Shown here in pieces: positions 1-8,796 of a DNA stretch of 64,000 nucleotides. Origin of the DNA: Mucilaginibacter gossypii. GTDB lineage: Bacteria > Bacteroidota > Bacteroidia > Sphingobacteriales > Sphingobacteriaceae. The notes beneath the pieces were generated by a model, which saw nothing but the letters and a program-made list of their open reading frames with translations, searched no databases and was not told the DNA's origin. Every line of letters begins with the position of its first letter. The first letter of the stretch is position 1. The position numbers and the translations under genes are program-made. Location: the NCBI RefSeq assembly GCF_900100945.1, contig NZ_FNCG01000004.1, forward strand, positions 124,001 through 188,000, given 5' to 3'.

Positions 1-708
1 AACTTCTTGGGGTTCTGCCGGGCGGCCCATGGGGATGCCCCCTAACGAATCCATAATGATTTTTAGTGCTGCTTCTTTGTCTCCGCCGTTTTGCGAGGCC
101 AGGTTGTCAATCATGCCCTGTGCCCCGCCGGTATTGATAAAACCCGGCGCTACCGAATTAACCCGTACGCCTCTGGGTGCAAGCTCCTTTGAAATGCCTT
201 TGCTATAATTACTCAGGGCTGCTTTTGCTGCTGCGTATGGTAGTGTTGCCTCGAAAAGTGGCATTTTACGCTGTATGGACGAAATGTGGACTATCACCCC
301 TTGTTTTTGATTAAGCATGGTTGGCAGTAATCCTCTGTCTAACCTAACGGCTGCCAATAAATTGGTTTGCAAGGCTGCTTCCCAGTCTTCATCGCTTAGC
401 ACCATAACTCCGCCTGCCGGCGATTCAGAACCTCCAAGGTTGTTGATCAGGATGTCTATGCCTCCCAAGCGTTCAAGGGTTTCTTTAATTACTTTATCAG
501 TACCTGCTTTGGTGCTGAGATCGGCCTGGATAAACTGTTTAGGGTCAATATCTGTTGGCTGGGTACGGGCTGTGGTTACAATGCTGGCCCCACCTTTAAA
601 CAGGCGCTCAAAAATAGCTTTGCCTGCGCCTTTTGTTCCGGCTGTAACCAGGATCTTGTTGCCGTTAAATTCATTTGGGTCGATATTGAAATTTGCTTTT
701 GCAATCAT
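1..708 (-). CDS. SDR family oxidoreductase (C-terminus cut by window edge)
   Basis: This is a short-chain dehydrogenase/reductase that should reduce or oxidise a small carbonyl or alcohol substrate with NAD(P)H. Reading leftwards from the ATG at 706-708, the Rossmann glycine motif is TAGTKGAGKA near residue 22. A NNLGG segment follows, then the catalytic Ser in HISSIQ and the Tyr/Lys pair in YAAAK. The N-terminal motif has Ala where most family members have Gly (TAGTKG rather than TGGTxG). The frame is open to base 1, so the C-terminus lies outside the window. The gene is divergent from an HxlR regulator, a common pairing in which the regulator controls the SDR. The substrate cannot be told. 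Confidence 0.9.
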   Translation of the reverse strand, partial: MIAKANFNIDPNEFNGNKILVTAGTKGAGKAIFERLFKGGASIVTTARTQPTDIDPKQFIQADLSTKAGTDKVIKETLERLGGIDILINNLGGSESPAGGVMVLSDEDWEAALQTNLLAAVRLDRGLLPTMLNQKQGVIVHISSIQRKMPLFEATLPYAAAKAALSNYSKGISKELAPRGVRVNSVAPGFINTGGAQGMIDNLASQNGGDKEAALKIIMDSLGGIPMGRPAEPQEV

Positions 709-854
709 TTTATGTGGATTTGTGTTGTATGATAATGCAAAATTGGTGAAGTGAACGTGGCGGATCAAGTACGGAAAAATGATTCAATACGGATAAATTT
801 ATCCCTGTGGTTACCGAAATTTGCAGCTTGAATAATACCGAAACCGGAATTATT

Positions 855-1223
855 ATGTACGAAAGAAAATTACCTATACAGGAAGAGTGCGGGCTTGACC
901 TTATCCGTGAGGTTGTATTTGGCAAGTGGAAAATCCATTTGTTGTATTATATATCGCAAGGGATCAGCAGGCCCGGGCAACTGCAAAAAAATATCCCGGA
1001 AGCATCCCGCAGGGTTTTGAATATCCAGCTAAATCAACTGGAGGATGATGAACTCGTAGCCAAAACGGTATACAACCAACAACCGCCTAAAGTAGAATAT
1101 TACTTAACGGATTTAGGGAAATCAATAATGCCCATCATCAATGAGCTTGGCCGGTGGGGGGATACTCACAGCGGGCACCTGAGGAGGGTGATCAAAAAGC
1201 GATTGATATTGCCCGAGGCATAG
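855..1223 (+). CDS. HxlR family winged-helix transcriptional regulator
   Basis: The 122-residue protein has the compact HxlR layout: an early Cys in EECGLDLIREVVFGKWKIHL, a winged helix with the recognition segment ASRRVLNIQLNQLEDDELV, and the PKVEYYLTDLG wing. HxlR proteins are dimeric DNA-binding regulators, often redox or electrophile responsive through the N-terminal Cys. The start at 855 gives the usual family N-terminus; an upstream in-frame ATG at 807 would add 16 unconserved residues. It lies head to head with the SDR gene, 146 bases apart, which suggests that it represses that gene. The ligand is unknown. Confidence 0.9.
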   Translation: MYERKLPIQEECGLDLIREVVFGKWKIHLLYYISQGISRPGQLQKNIPEASRRVLNIQLNQLEDDELVAKTVYNQQPPKVEYYLTDLGKSIMPIINELGRWGDTHSGHLRRVIKKRLILPEA

Positions 1224-1311
1224 CAGGTGAAAAGCGAGCCCTTATTGTTGATACCTGCTTTTATGGCATTGTTATAAAGCGGATTATTAAGTATAATTTT
1301 ATCTATAGCGC

Positions 1312-1584
1312 TTACTTTTCCAGTTGTTTATCAATCAGGTGTTGTAATTCATTTTTAAATTTGTCATCAAGCTTGATGTTTTCGGCAACAGGCTGATGAA
1401 ACATATTTTTGATCATGCGGTTAATAGCGGTACTTTGTTGCTGAAATACCCTGCAAACGTGGCATCCCGCCAGGTGGATCTTTAATTCCAGTTTTTCTCG
1501 CAGGGAGATCTTTCCTATTTCCTGCTTTTCAATCAGGTAAGTAGCCTTTTTGCAGTTGTAGGCTATTTTAGTTAATTCGTCCAT
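1312..1584 (-). CDS. Putative zinc-finger anti-sigma factor
   Basis: This 90-residue protein carries an HLAGCHVC motif (His-x3-Cys-x2-Cys) near residues 37-44. That is the signature of zinc-binding anti-sigma (ZAS/zf-HC2-like) domains, which hold ECF sigma factors inactive. No membrane segment is visible, so it would be a soluble cytoplasmic anti-sigma factor. It begins 11 bases after the ECF sigma gene stops and lies on the same strand, the usual operon order. A thiol-based zinc switch would fit the divergent methionine sulfoxide reductase genes, but that link is an inference. Confidence 0.75.
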   Translation of the reverse strand: MDELTKIAYNCKKATYLIEKQEIGKISLREKLELKIHLAGCHVCRVFQQQSTAINRMIKNMFHQPVAENIKLDDKFKNELQHLIDKQLEK

Positions 1585-1595
1585 AATCCATTAGT

Positions 1596-2168
1596 TTAAA
1601 GCCAGTTTTTTTGAAGGCACTCTCTTAGGCTTAGCTTGGCGCGGTGAATAATTACCCAAAAGTTGGATGATGATATTCTCAAATCGCCGCAAATGGTGTC
1701 GGTGGTTTCATCATCAAGGTGTTTCATAGTAAACGCCGAGAGCCATAATGAGGGCAATTTTCTCATGCATCTTTGCAGTATAAACTCAAATTCTTTGCTT
1801 TCGAGGTGATCGGGTTGTTCAATGCCAAACTCCGCTGGCCTGTGATCGGTTTTCCAGTTATGGGCATCAAGTTCAAAAAAATCGTCTGTTTCATATTCGG
1901 CAAATGTTACCGCAGGTTCCTTAACAAAAGCGGATGCTTTTTTGCGGTAAATATCAATAATCTTGTTTTTTAGTATGGCGGTAAGCCATGTACGTTCGGT
2001 GCTTTTGCCCTCAAATTTTTGCAAGCGCTCGAGAGCGGCCAAAAAAGTTTCCTGTACAAGATCGCGGGCTAATTCTTCGTCGTTAATGCGGGTAAGGGCA
2101 TACTTGTAAAGATAGTCGGCATGGCGCGTTACCCAGGCACGGGGTTCGGTGCTGTTTTGGCTTTGCAT
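1596..2168 (-). CDS. ECF-type RNA polymerase sigma factor
   Basis: The 190-residue protein has sigma region 2 (ELARDLVQETFLAALERL, with the adjacent FEGKSTERTWLTAILKN), a linker of about 40 residues, and a region 4 helix-turn-helix ending in NFWVIIHRAKLSLRECL. The length and two-domain form fit an extracytoplasmic-function sigma factor. It is followed by a small zinc-finger protein that is probably its anti-sigma factor. The divergent neighbours are msrB and msrA, so an oxidative stress regulon is a reasonable guess. The region 2-4 linker is longer and more acidic than average. Confidence 0.9.
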   Translation of the reverse strand: MQSQNSTEPRAWVTRHADYLYKYALTRINDEELARDLVQETFLAALERLQKFEGKSTERTWLTAILKNKIIDIYRKKASAFVKEPAVTFAEYETDDFFELDAHNWKTDHRPAEFGIEQPDHLESKEFEFILQRCMRKLPSLWLSAFTMKHLDDETTDTICGDLRISSSNFWVIIHRAKLSLRECLQKNWL

Positions 2169-2428
2169 AAATCAACGTGGTGGTAATGGTTTGTGTAAAA
2201 GTTTATAGCCCATATTGTATTAATGTTTTGATTTGTGCATTCGTCGGGTAGGAGAAGGAATCCTTACAAGATTTTTTTATTTTTTCTGAAACCAGGGCTT
2301 AATGAAATGGGATGTCTGGAAGAGTCGTTAATATCTAATATTCCGGTTCAAACTAAATGCAGACAAATAAATGACAGAATAATCGGCTATCGACTGTAAG
2401 GTTCTTCGTATATCTACGACAAAGGGGT

Positions 2429-2923
2429 ATGAAAAAGATAAATCTGTTTATTATACCATTGATATTATTGGCCTTTAATGCCTGCAGTCAAAGTACTCCG
2501 CATGCCGATAAAACCGTTGATACCAAAACATATCCGCAAGCTAAGCTGGCGAGCTACTGGAAACAGGTATTGACGCCCGAAGCTTACGAGATACTGGTAA
2601 ATAAGGGCACGGAACAACCCTATCATAACCCTTATTGGAATAACCACGAAAAAGGGACATATGTAAGTGCAGCTACCGGTAAGCCATTATTTAGTTCGGA
2701 TTCTAAATTTGAATCGGGCACAGGCTGGCCAAGTTTTTTTAAACCTATCGATCCAAAAGCGATTAAAATTGTTAAAGATACATCGTACGGAATGGTACGT
2801 GAAGAGGTTGTTGAAGCCAGCACAGGTTTACATCTTGGCCACGTTTTTAATGATGGTCCGGCACCTACCGGTAAACGTTATTGTATGGATTCATACGCTT
2901 TCAAGTTTGTTCCGGCTAAATAA
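2429..2923 (+). CDS. msrB: Peptide-methionine (R)-S-oxide reductase, exported lipoprotein form
   Basis: MsrB reduces methionine-R-sulfoxide in oxidised proteins. The core SGTGWPSF, HLGHVFNDGP and RYCMDSYAFKF motifs are present, with the catalytic Cys at residue 152. The N-terminus is a lipoprotein signal with lipobox Cys 19 (LLAFNACS), so the enzyme should sit in the envelope. The two CxxC zinc pairs of many MsrB proteins are absent (YVSAATG replaces YVCxxCG), and the usual resolving Cys position is Thr 98. It must therefore be recycled by another thiol. msrA starts 23 bases downstream, so the two form an operon that repairs both sulfoxide diastereomers. Confidence 0.93.
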   Translation: MKKINLFIIPLILLAFNACSQSTPHADKTVDTKTYPQAKLASYWKQVLTPEAYEILVNKGTEQPYHNPYWNNHEKGTYVSAATGKPLFSSDSKFESGTGWPSFFKPIDPKAIKIVKDTSYGMVREEVVEASTGLHLGHVFNDGPAPTGKRYCMDSYAFKFVPAK

Positions 2924-2946
2924 TAAACCATTAAATTAAAAAGATC

Positions 2947-3609
2947 ATGTTAACAAAAAAATTGAATGTATGCCTGCTTGGCCTGCTGATATTGTTTGGC
3001 TGTGCCGATGCGCAAACCGGCGGAAGCGGTTTTGCAAGCCTGCCTGCCCCAAAGGCGGGCGAAAAGGTTGCTACTTTTGCGGGTGGTTGTTTCTGGAGCC
3101 TTTCGGAAGGTTTGTATGAATTGAAGGGTGTTAATAAAGTAGTAGCCGGATATGCCGGCGGCACAACTAAAAATCCATCATACGAAGATGTTTGCGGTAA
3201 AAATACCGGCCATGCCGAATCGGTACAGGTTTACTACAACCCTGCTGAAATAAGTTACGCTGCTTTAGCCGAAGCTTTCTTTTATGCGCACGATCCTACC
3301 ACTGTAAACAGGCAGGGCCCTGATGTAGGCGACGACTACCGCTCAGTAGCTTTTTACCGTACACCGGAAGAAAAGAAAACTTTAGAAAGTGTAATAGCTA
3401 AAGTTAACGCTACACATCATTACAGCAGCCCTATCGTTACACAGGTTGTTCCGTTTAAAGTATTATATCCGGCCGAAAATTATCACCAGGGATATTACAG
3501 GCAGCATATGGATAACCCATATATCAGCCATGTTTCAGTACCTAAAGTATTGAAACTGCGTAAAGCCATGAATAGCTTGTTGAAACCCGAGTTTCAGCAT
3601 AAGGATTAG
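2947..3609 (+). CDS. msrA: Peptide-methionine (S)-S-oxide reductase, exported lipoprotein form
   Basis: MsrA reduces methionine-S-sulfoxide. The catalytic motif GGCFW is at residues 46-50 with the nucleophilic Cys 48, followed by GYAGG, TGHAESVQVYYNP and the C-terminal NYHQGYY segment. The N-terminus LLILFGC has a lipobox Cys at residue 19, so the protein is probably an envelope lipoprotein like its operon partner msrB. The residue after GCFW is Ser, and no obvious C-terminal resolving Cys is visible. Length (220 residues) is normal once the signal and linker are allowed for. Confidence 0.93.
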   Translation: MLTKKLNVCLLGLLILFGCADAQTGGSGFASLPAPKAGEKVATFAGGCFWSLSEGLYELKGVNKVVAGYAGGTTKNPSYEDVCGKNTGHAESVQVYYNPAEISYAALAEAFFYAHDPTTVNRQGPDVGDDYRSVAFYRTPEEKKTLESVIAKVNATHHYSSPIVTQVVPFKVLYPAENYHQGYYRQHMDNPYISHVSVPKVLKLRKAMNSLLKPEFQHKD

Positions 3610-3734
3610 AGTTAAGTGTAAATGTTGTATTTGACTGTTCTGTTGTCTCTACACCACGTTATTGCGGGTAACCATCAGGGAAGTCTTTTCATCCGCCGGT
3701 TGTTTAAGAATAAAGCATTGGTCATCAGCAAAAA

Positions 3735-3768
3735 AAAAGGCGAAAAGTAACAAAACCTTTCGCCTTTT
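3735..3768. terminator. Bidirectional intrinsic terminator
   Basis: Arms 3735-3745 and 3758-3768 are perfect 11-base inverted copies around a GGCG core. One side is flanked by an A run and the other by a T run, so the hairpin can stop msrA transcripts on the plus strand and the convergent minus-strand gene. Confidence 0.75.
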
Positions 3769-3788
3769 CCCTTTAACCTTTCCCCTAT

Positions 3789-4844
3789 CTATTGATTACA
3801 GATCGTTTTTAATTTTTGATTATAATCAGGATTTAGCGGTTCATTGGTTTGAGCCAGGCGCTGCGAACCTACATTGGCCGGACAGGCAATGCCATTAGGC
3901 CCGTCGTAAACCAAACCGGGTTTTGTGCTGAGGAGTTCTTTCGGCACGTAGATCTGTACAGTGGTTTTTGAATAGCTATGCGGATAAAACCGGATGTAAT
4001 ATCCATCAGGGTGTAATGACCATATGCCTGATGGTACCGCCGGATCAGGCGCCGGAGCCAAACCGGCTAACATGGCATACTTTTCCATCTCTTCGTAAGA
4101 TGAATTACCAGAGGCAGCTAATCGGCGGATATTGTTTTCAGCCTCAAAAACACTTTGAACTGCAGGCGGCAATTGGCTTTTAGCTTTATCCATTACACTG
4201 GCGGGCAATACACCCAACGCACCGCCTTCCAGCATTAACAGTTCATTAGCTGATAGCAGCCTGGTCGCAGTAAGCTTAATATCGGACCCCATATCAACAA
4301 ACCTGGTGCGTGCAATAATCGACCATAATAATATCTGGATGCTATGCTGGTCAACCTCGGGATGAGTTTCAGCATGTTTTAATATCAGTATCACCACATC
4401 GCGCTTTGGCCCAAGCACCGGGGCAAGCATATACCCATCGCCTGTACTGGGGCCACGAGTACCAGCATGCAGACAATAGCTTTTGCTGGTCATTTCATAA
4501 AAACCGGCGCAAAGCTTAAAACCGCCCCCGGGTGCTTTTGGCAAAAGGTATAAAGGCTCGGCTACCTGCCCTTCCATAAACGATGGTGGCTTGGAGCCTG
4601 CCTTGTTAACGTCATTAAAACTGGTGGTAATGGCCTGCGGTTGTTTCAGCAATTTATTAAGGCTGCCGCCCGATACCATATCGGCTCCTTTATCCAATAT
4701 GGCTTTCCCAAAACCGCCAAACTGGGCTTGTACAGCAGTGCTGCAAAATAGGCAGATACCCAGGCAAATGATAAGATGTTTTTTGAAGTTTTTCAAAGAC
4801 AATAGGTATATTAGTGTAGGGAGCAGGAGTTTTTTATGTTTCAT
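3789..4844 (-). CDS. Exported protein of unknown function
   Basis: The protein of about 351 residues starts MKHKKLLLPTL and has hydrophobic N-terminal stretches ending in VQAQ, consistent with a signal peptide and cleavage near residue 40. A further in-frame ATG at 4874 would add 10 residues and is less likely. The mature part has a segment with GPSTGDGYMLAPVLGPKR and IQILLWSIIART, a style shared by a set of uncharacterised Bacteroidota secreted proteins. Four Cys residues in the mature part could form disulfides. I recognise no catalytic motif. It converges on msrA and ends at the shared terminator. Confidence 0.7.
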   Translation of the reverse strand: MKHKKLLLPTLIYLLSLKNFKKHLIICLGICLFCSTAVQAQFGGFGKAILDKGADMVSGGSLNKLLKQPQAITTSFNDVNKAGSKPPSFMEGQVAEPLYLLPKAPGGGFKLCAGFYEMTSKSYCLHAGTRGPSTGDGYMLAPVLGPKRDVVILILKHAETHPEVDQHSIQILLWSIIARTRFVDMGSDIKLTATRLLSANELLMLEGGALGVLPASVMDKAKSQLPPAVQSVFEAENNIRRLAASGNSSYEEMEKYAMLAGLAPAPDPAVPSGIWSLHPDGYYIRFYPHSYSKTTVQIYVPKELLSTKPGLVYDGPNGIACPANVGSQRLAQTNEPLNPDYNQKLKTICNQ

Positions 4845-4976
4845 ATAGATATAGTGTTTAAGTTTCAATTGCAAGAAACAAAAAATACTATAAACTGTTT
4901 GTTGAATTTATTCACAATTGTTATGCAATAGTTAATAGATCTATTGATGGAAGCAATAAACCCGTTAACTGGCTAT

Positions 4977-5927
4977 TTATTTCAACTCAAGCTCCATTTG
5001 GATATTAGCACGTTCGTATGGTGAAGGCCTGCCTGCTACCTTAACAAAGCCCAATTTATGATACAGGCTGATGGCCGGTTTTAAAATGGTGTTACTCTCC
5101 AGGTAAAGTTTATGGCTGCCAAGGGCTTTGGCCTTTTCGATAATAGCCTGTCCGAGCAAAAAGCCTATATTTTTTCCCTGCGCCTTTGGCGAAACGGCCA
5201 TTTTAGCAAGCTCATAGTCATAATCAGGATCGTCCATTTTCAGTAGGGCACATACACCAACGGGTTCGTTATTATAAAGCGCGACCAGGATATGGCCGTT
5301 GTTGATAATGTAACTGTCGGCGTTATCAAGGGCCTTATAATCGGCATCTTCCATTACGAAGTATTTGGAGATCCATTCTTCATTCAATGCTTTAAAAGCC
5401 CGGGCATATTTAGGTTCATAAGGCACGATGTGTACTTTATTGCTCTCCCTTATTTTTTGATGTGCCTGTACCCGGCGCAACAATGATTTTTGTTCCAGCA
5501 GGTATTCCCATTCTTCAATAGCCTTCCATAGGTCATGATTCGCCTGGGCTAAAAGTTCTTCAACGGCGTTAGTCACATCTGCATACTGGTCTTGGATTTT
5601 TTTTCCAACCTCAATCCCTTTAGCCGACAGGCTTACCATATTGCGCCTGCCATCAGCCTTATCCTTTTTCTCAATAACAAAACCGTTCTTCACCATTTCG
5701 GCAATAATCTTACTTACAGAAGGGTGGGAGTGACCAATCTCCCTGGCTATTGAGGTAATTGTAAATTCGCCGCCATCCTGCAATACATAAAAAACCGGGA
5801 ACCATTTAGGCTGAAAATCGATATCATATAATTTGTAGATCCGCACAGCATCTTCCACCATGGTTTCGGTAAGCATCCTTAACCTGCTGCCTATAGCCAT
5901 TTTTCCCACTTTATTAAAAAACTCCAT
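4977..5927 (-). CDS. MarR-type regulator fused to GNAT N-acetyltransferase
   Basis: The 316-residue protein has two parts. Residues 1-145 are a MarR-like winged helix (FTITSIAREIGHSHPSVSKI and the wing KKDKADGRRNMVSLSAKG). Residues 155-316 are a GNAT acetyltransferase with the acetyl-CoA loop SPKAQGKNIGFLLG and the KLYLESNTILKPAISLYHKLGF tail. This fusion is a known bacterial architecture in which the regulator may sense the acetyltransferase substrate. Substrate and targets cannot be told from sequence. A 29-bp inverted repeat lies in the gap behind its promoter. Confidence 0.9.
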   Translation of the reverse strand: MEFFNKVGKMAIGSRLRMLTETMVEDAVRIYKLYDIDFQPKWFPVFYVLQDGGEFTITSIAREIGHSHPSVSKIIAEMVKNGFVIEKKDKADGRRNMVSLSAKGIEVGKKIQDQYADVTNAVEELLAQANHDLWKAIEEWEYLLEQKSLLRRVQAHQKIRESNKVHIVPYEPKYARAFKALNEEWISKYFVMEDADYKALDNADSYIINNGHILVALYNNEPVGVCALLKMDDPDYDYELAKMAVSPKAQGKNIGFLLGQAIIEKAKALGSHKLYLESNTILKPAISLYHKLGFVKVAGRPSPYERANIQMELELK

Positions 5928-6100
5928 ATTGATAAGTAACTAATTATGTAACTGATTACACAAATGTATAATGTTGTTTTAAAAAGTGCAATAGTGGGTT
6001 ACAAAATCAATGTCATCGGCAATTCATAAAACCGGAGCTACTGGCGATTAAAAGAAGTTTTATCTGAACCGTTTCTGAAAGATTGTTTAAATTTTTTTCG

Positions 6101-6204
6101 AATGTAGAGGCGCATAATTGCGTCTCCCGCTTGCAATTTACGGCGATTGGAGCACTTTTAAATCGACTTGTCCTCCGGGAGACGCAATTATGCGCCTCTA
6201 CATT
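6101..6204. repeat. MITE-like element with perfect 29-bp inverted arms
   Basis: Arms 6101-6129 and 6176-6204 are perfect reverse complements around a 46-base centre. Each arm is itself nearly palindromic (GAGGCGCATAATTGCGTCTC). The element ends 26 bases from the phospholipase stop codon. Related short TGTAGAGACGC-type palindromes are known to me as dispersed repeats in Bacteroidota and cyanobacteria. It may act as a terminator here, but no ORF is inside. Confidence 0.8.
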
Positions 6205-6229
6205 TTTTGCATTTTAGTAAGTTTAAATA

Positions 6230-8785
6230 TTATGCTAATGCTTTACCCATTAATGGATCGCTGAAGCCCGGTTTTCCTGTTTCCACACGGCCTGCAAAGC
6301 GTTTTGTAAAGCTGCCAAACCCGTCAACCTTTGTGCTGAAATCATACCAGCTATGGGTTTTACTTAAATTTAAAGCGATTGTTGTGCTGGCACCTGCTTT
6401 TACAGCAACTTTGTGATCGCCGGTTTTATATCCATGATCTGTTACCGTAATAGTTTGGGCCTTACTTGTATGATTTGTTATTTTCAGGGCGATGTTACCT
6501 GTTAATTTCCCTGCAAGCTGTTCATATTCACAAATAACGTCAATTAACGGATCGGCGGCGTTACCCAGGTACTCGCGGAAGAAGCCGTTAGGGCCATAGG
6601 TGCGCAAATGGTATTCGCTGTTTTCAAACTCATGTAAAGGCCAAACATCCGAGAGGGTATCACCGGCTTTAACGGTATAGGCCCAGGCACGCAGGTCTTC
6701 CATTTTCTGCGGATCATTCATCGTAGCATATTTGCCGGGAGCATATACGTTAAATGGCGAGCCCAACGCTTTTGCACCAAAGACTTTGTTACTCGCAGTA
6801 AATTTAATTTCGAATGATTTTTTATCTGCACTCAGTTTGCCATCTGCATAAAGCTGGTAAGGCAATGCGGATGATGGTTTGATCCCTTTTTCCTGTTGCG
6901 GCATGTACGGTGATAAGTGCGGATCTTTATTGATCTGCGCAATTTCATCGGCAGTCAGCAGCTTATAGTCCGAAGGGAGTTTTTTGAATTGAGCTTTATG
7001 AATACTCTCCAAAAATGCTTCCCTTGCAACAAATTCCGGATTCTCGATCTTCTCGCCATTATATGGACGGAAAACGCTTGAAAGATCACCGCAAACTGTA
7101 CGGCGCCATTGGCTGATATTAGGTTCGGTTACTTTTTTGCCGGTTTTGTGGCTTAAAAAGTTCTCTAAAAATTGCAGGGTTGAAGTATGGTCAAACACTT
7201 CTGAATTTACCCAGCCGCCGCGGCTCCATGGTGAAGCAATTACCAACGGCACACGGAAGCCTAAACCGATCGGGCTTTCACGATCAAATACTTCCGGGAA
7301 GTTATTGCGCGCTTTTTCCTGTTCTAAAGTAACGAATTCAACGCTTGGGTCGATACCTGCTGATACCTTGCCGGTGCCCGGTTTATGCGGATTAGGCGCG
7401 GTGAAAGGAGGGACGTGGTCAAAGTAGCCATCATTTTCATCATAAGCTAAAATGAAAACAGTCTTTTTCCAAACTTCGGGATTCTGGGTAAGGATGTCCA
7501 GCACTTCAGATACGTACCATGCACCGTACCAGGCCGAGCTTGGATGGTCAGAAAAATGCTCGGGCGCCGATAGCCAGCTTACGGTAGGTAATTGACCTCC
7601 TTTTACATCGGCACGGAACTGGTGTAATACATCTCCTTTAGGTACTAAAACTTCGCGTTCGGTGCCATCATCATTATATTTCAGCGGACTTAGAGTACGA
7701 TAGTGCGGATCATTGGTATTGGTTACAAAACCTTTCTGGTGAAGGTTTTTTTCGCGCTGCGGCAGGCTTGCAAACTTGTTAGGATCGAGGCTTGCCATGT
7801 CCTTTTTCGTATTCTCCAGGTCGCGCTGTTTTTGTTTAAGCTGTTTTTGCAGGTGATCAATGTGGGCATCGCCTGCAGGCGATGCAGCAATCTGTTTTTC
7901 AACGGCTGCTATTTCATCAGGTAAAACAGTTGATTTTTTTTGCAGATGGGCTATGTGTTTATCGTAAAGTTTGATGTTGTACTGGCCAAAAAACTCAAGT
8001 GGATTATCCTGGAAATTTGATAACCATGGATCTTCTTCGCCCTCTAAACCAGTATCAATAGCAATTTCGTTTTGGTAATGTTTCCATGATATAATATGAT
8101 CCTCCAAACGCTCAGGGAAGGTAGCCCAGTTGAGGGTGCCATAATCCATATCGTCATTCCAAACGTGTGCAAGTGAATTTTCATGCTGCTCGGCACGGAT
8201 AGTACCGCTCCAGAAATACAGCCTGTTTGGATTTGTACCTGTCAGGGATGAGCAAAAGTTCTGATCGCAAACGGTAAAGGCATCGGCCAGGGCATAGTAA
8301 AATGGGATATCCTCGCGATTGTGGAAACCCATAGTTAATGGCATGTTGGAATATTCCTTAATACCATTACGTTTAACGTTAAGCCATTGGTCAAACTTGC
8401 CATCGTTACGGGCATTAACCTGGTTGCTCCAGGAATGCGGCAGCGAGCTCATCCAGGTTGCTTTGGTATTCTTGATATCAAGGTGGAAAGGGGCATAAGT
8501 TTCGCCTTTTTTGTTCGATTGCAGCCAAACCTTGTTTTTATTCGGCAAATCAATAGCCCGTGGGTCATTATAACCACGTACCCCTTTCAGCATTCCGTAG
8601 GTATGATCAAACGAGCGGTTTTCCTGCATCAGGATCACAATGTGCTCAGCATCCAGGTAAGTACTGCCCGGTGCGGGGTTAATGGCCATTGCTTTTTGAA
8701 TAGATTGGGGTAAAACGCTTGCGAGGCCGGCCGCCCCGGTTAGCAGGGCTGCTTTTTTAAGAAAATCTCTCCTTGAATCAGACAT
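6230..8785 (-). CDS. plcC: Phosphocholine-specific phospholipase C, Tat-exported
   Basis: This 851-residue enzyme should hydrolyse phospholipids outside the inner membrane to diacylglycerol and a phosphorylated head group. The start at 8785 puts a twin-arginine signal (SRRDFLKKAALLTGAAGLA) at the N-terminus; an upstream ATG at 8818 would add 11 residues from repeat DNA. The catalytic domain has HIVILMQENRSFDHTYGML and DQNFCSSLTGTNPNRLYFW. Two beta-rich C-terminal domains follow, as in PlcC/PlcN enzymes. Residues of roughly 270-335 form a charged coiled-coil-like insertion. It lies downstream of an aminophosphonate oxidase and a phosphonatase-like gene, suggesting that phosphonolipids could be substrates. 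The symbol is a family label only. Confidence 0.9.
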   Translation of the reverse strand: MSDSRRDFLKKAALLTGAAGLASVLPQSIQKAMAINPAPGSTYLDAEHIVILMQENRSFDHTYGMLKGVRGYNDPRAIDLPNKNKVWLQSNKKGETYAPFHLDIKNTKATWMSSLPHSWSNQVNARNDGKFDQWLNVKRNGIKEYSNMPLTMGFHNREDIPFYYALADAFTVCDQNFCSSLTGTNPNRLYFWSGTIRAEQHENSLAHVWNDDMDYGTLNWATFPERLEDHIISWKHYQNEIAIDTGLEGEEDPWLSNFQDNPLEFFGQYNIKLYDKHIAHLQKKSTVLPDEIAAVEKQIAASPAGDAHIDHLQKQLKQKQRDLENTKKDMASLDPNKFASLPQREKNLHQKGFVTNTNDPHYRTLSPLKYNDDGTEREVLVPKGDVLHQFRADVKGGQLPTVSWLSAPEHFSDHPSSAWYGAWYVSEVLDILTQNPEVWKKTVFILAYDENDGYFDHVPPFTAPNPHKPGTGKVSAGIDPSVEFVTLEQEKARNNFPEVFDRESPIGLGFRVPLVIASPWSRGGWVNSEVFDHTSTLQFLENFLSHKTGKKVTEPNISQWRRTVCGDLSSVFRPYNGEKIENPEFVAREAFLESIHKAQFKKLPSDYKLLTADEIAQINKDPHLSPYMPQQEKGIKPSSALPYQLYADGKLSADKKSFEIKFTASNKVFGAKALGSPFNVYAPGKYATMNDPQKMEDLRAWAYTVKAGDTLSDVWPLHEFENSEYHLRTYGPNGFFREYLGNAADPLIDVICEYEQLAGKLTGNIALKITNHTSKAQTITVTDHGYKTGDHKVAVKAGASTTIALNLSKTHSWYDFSTKVDGFGSFTKRFAGRVETGKPGFSDPLMGKALA

Positions 8786-8796
8786 AGTTTTATTTT

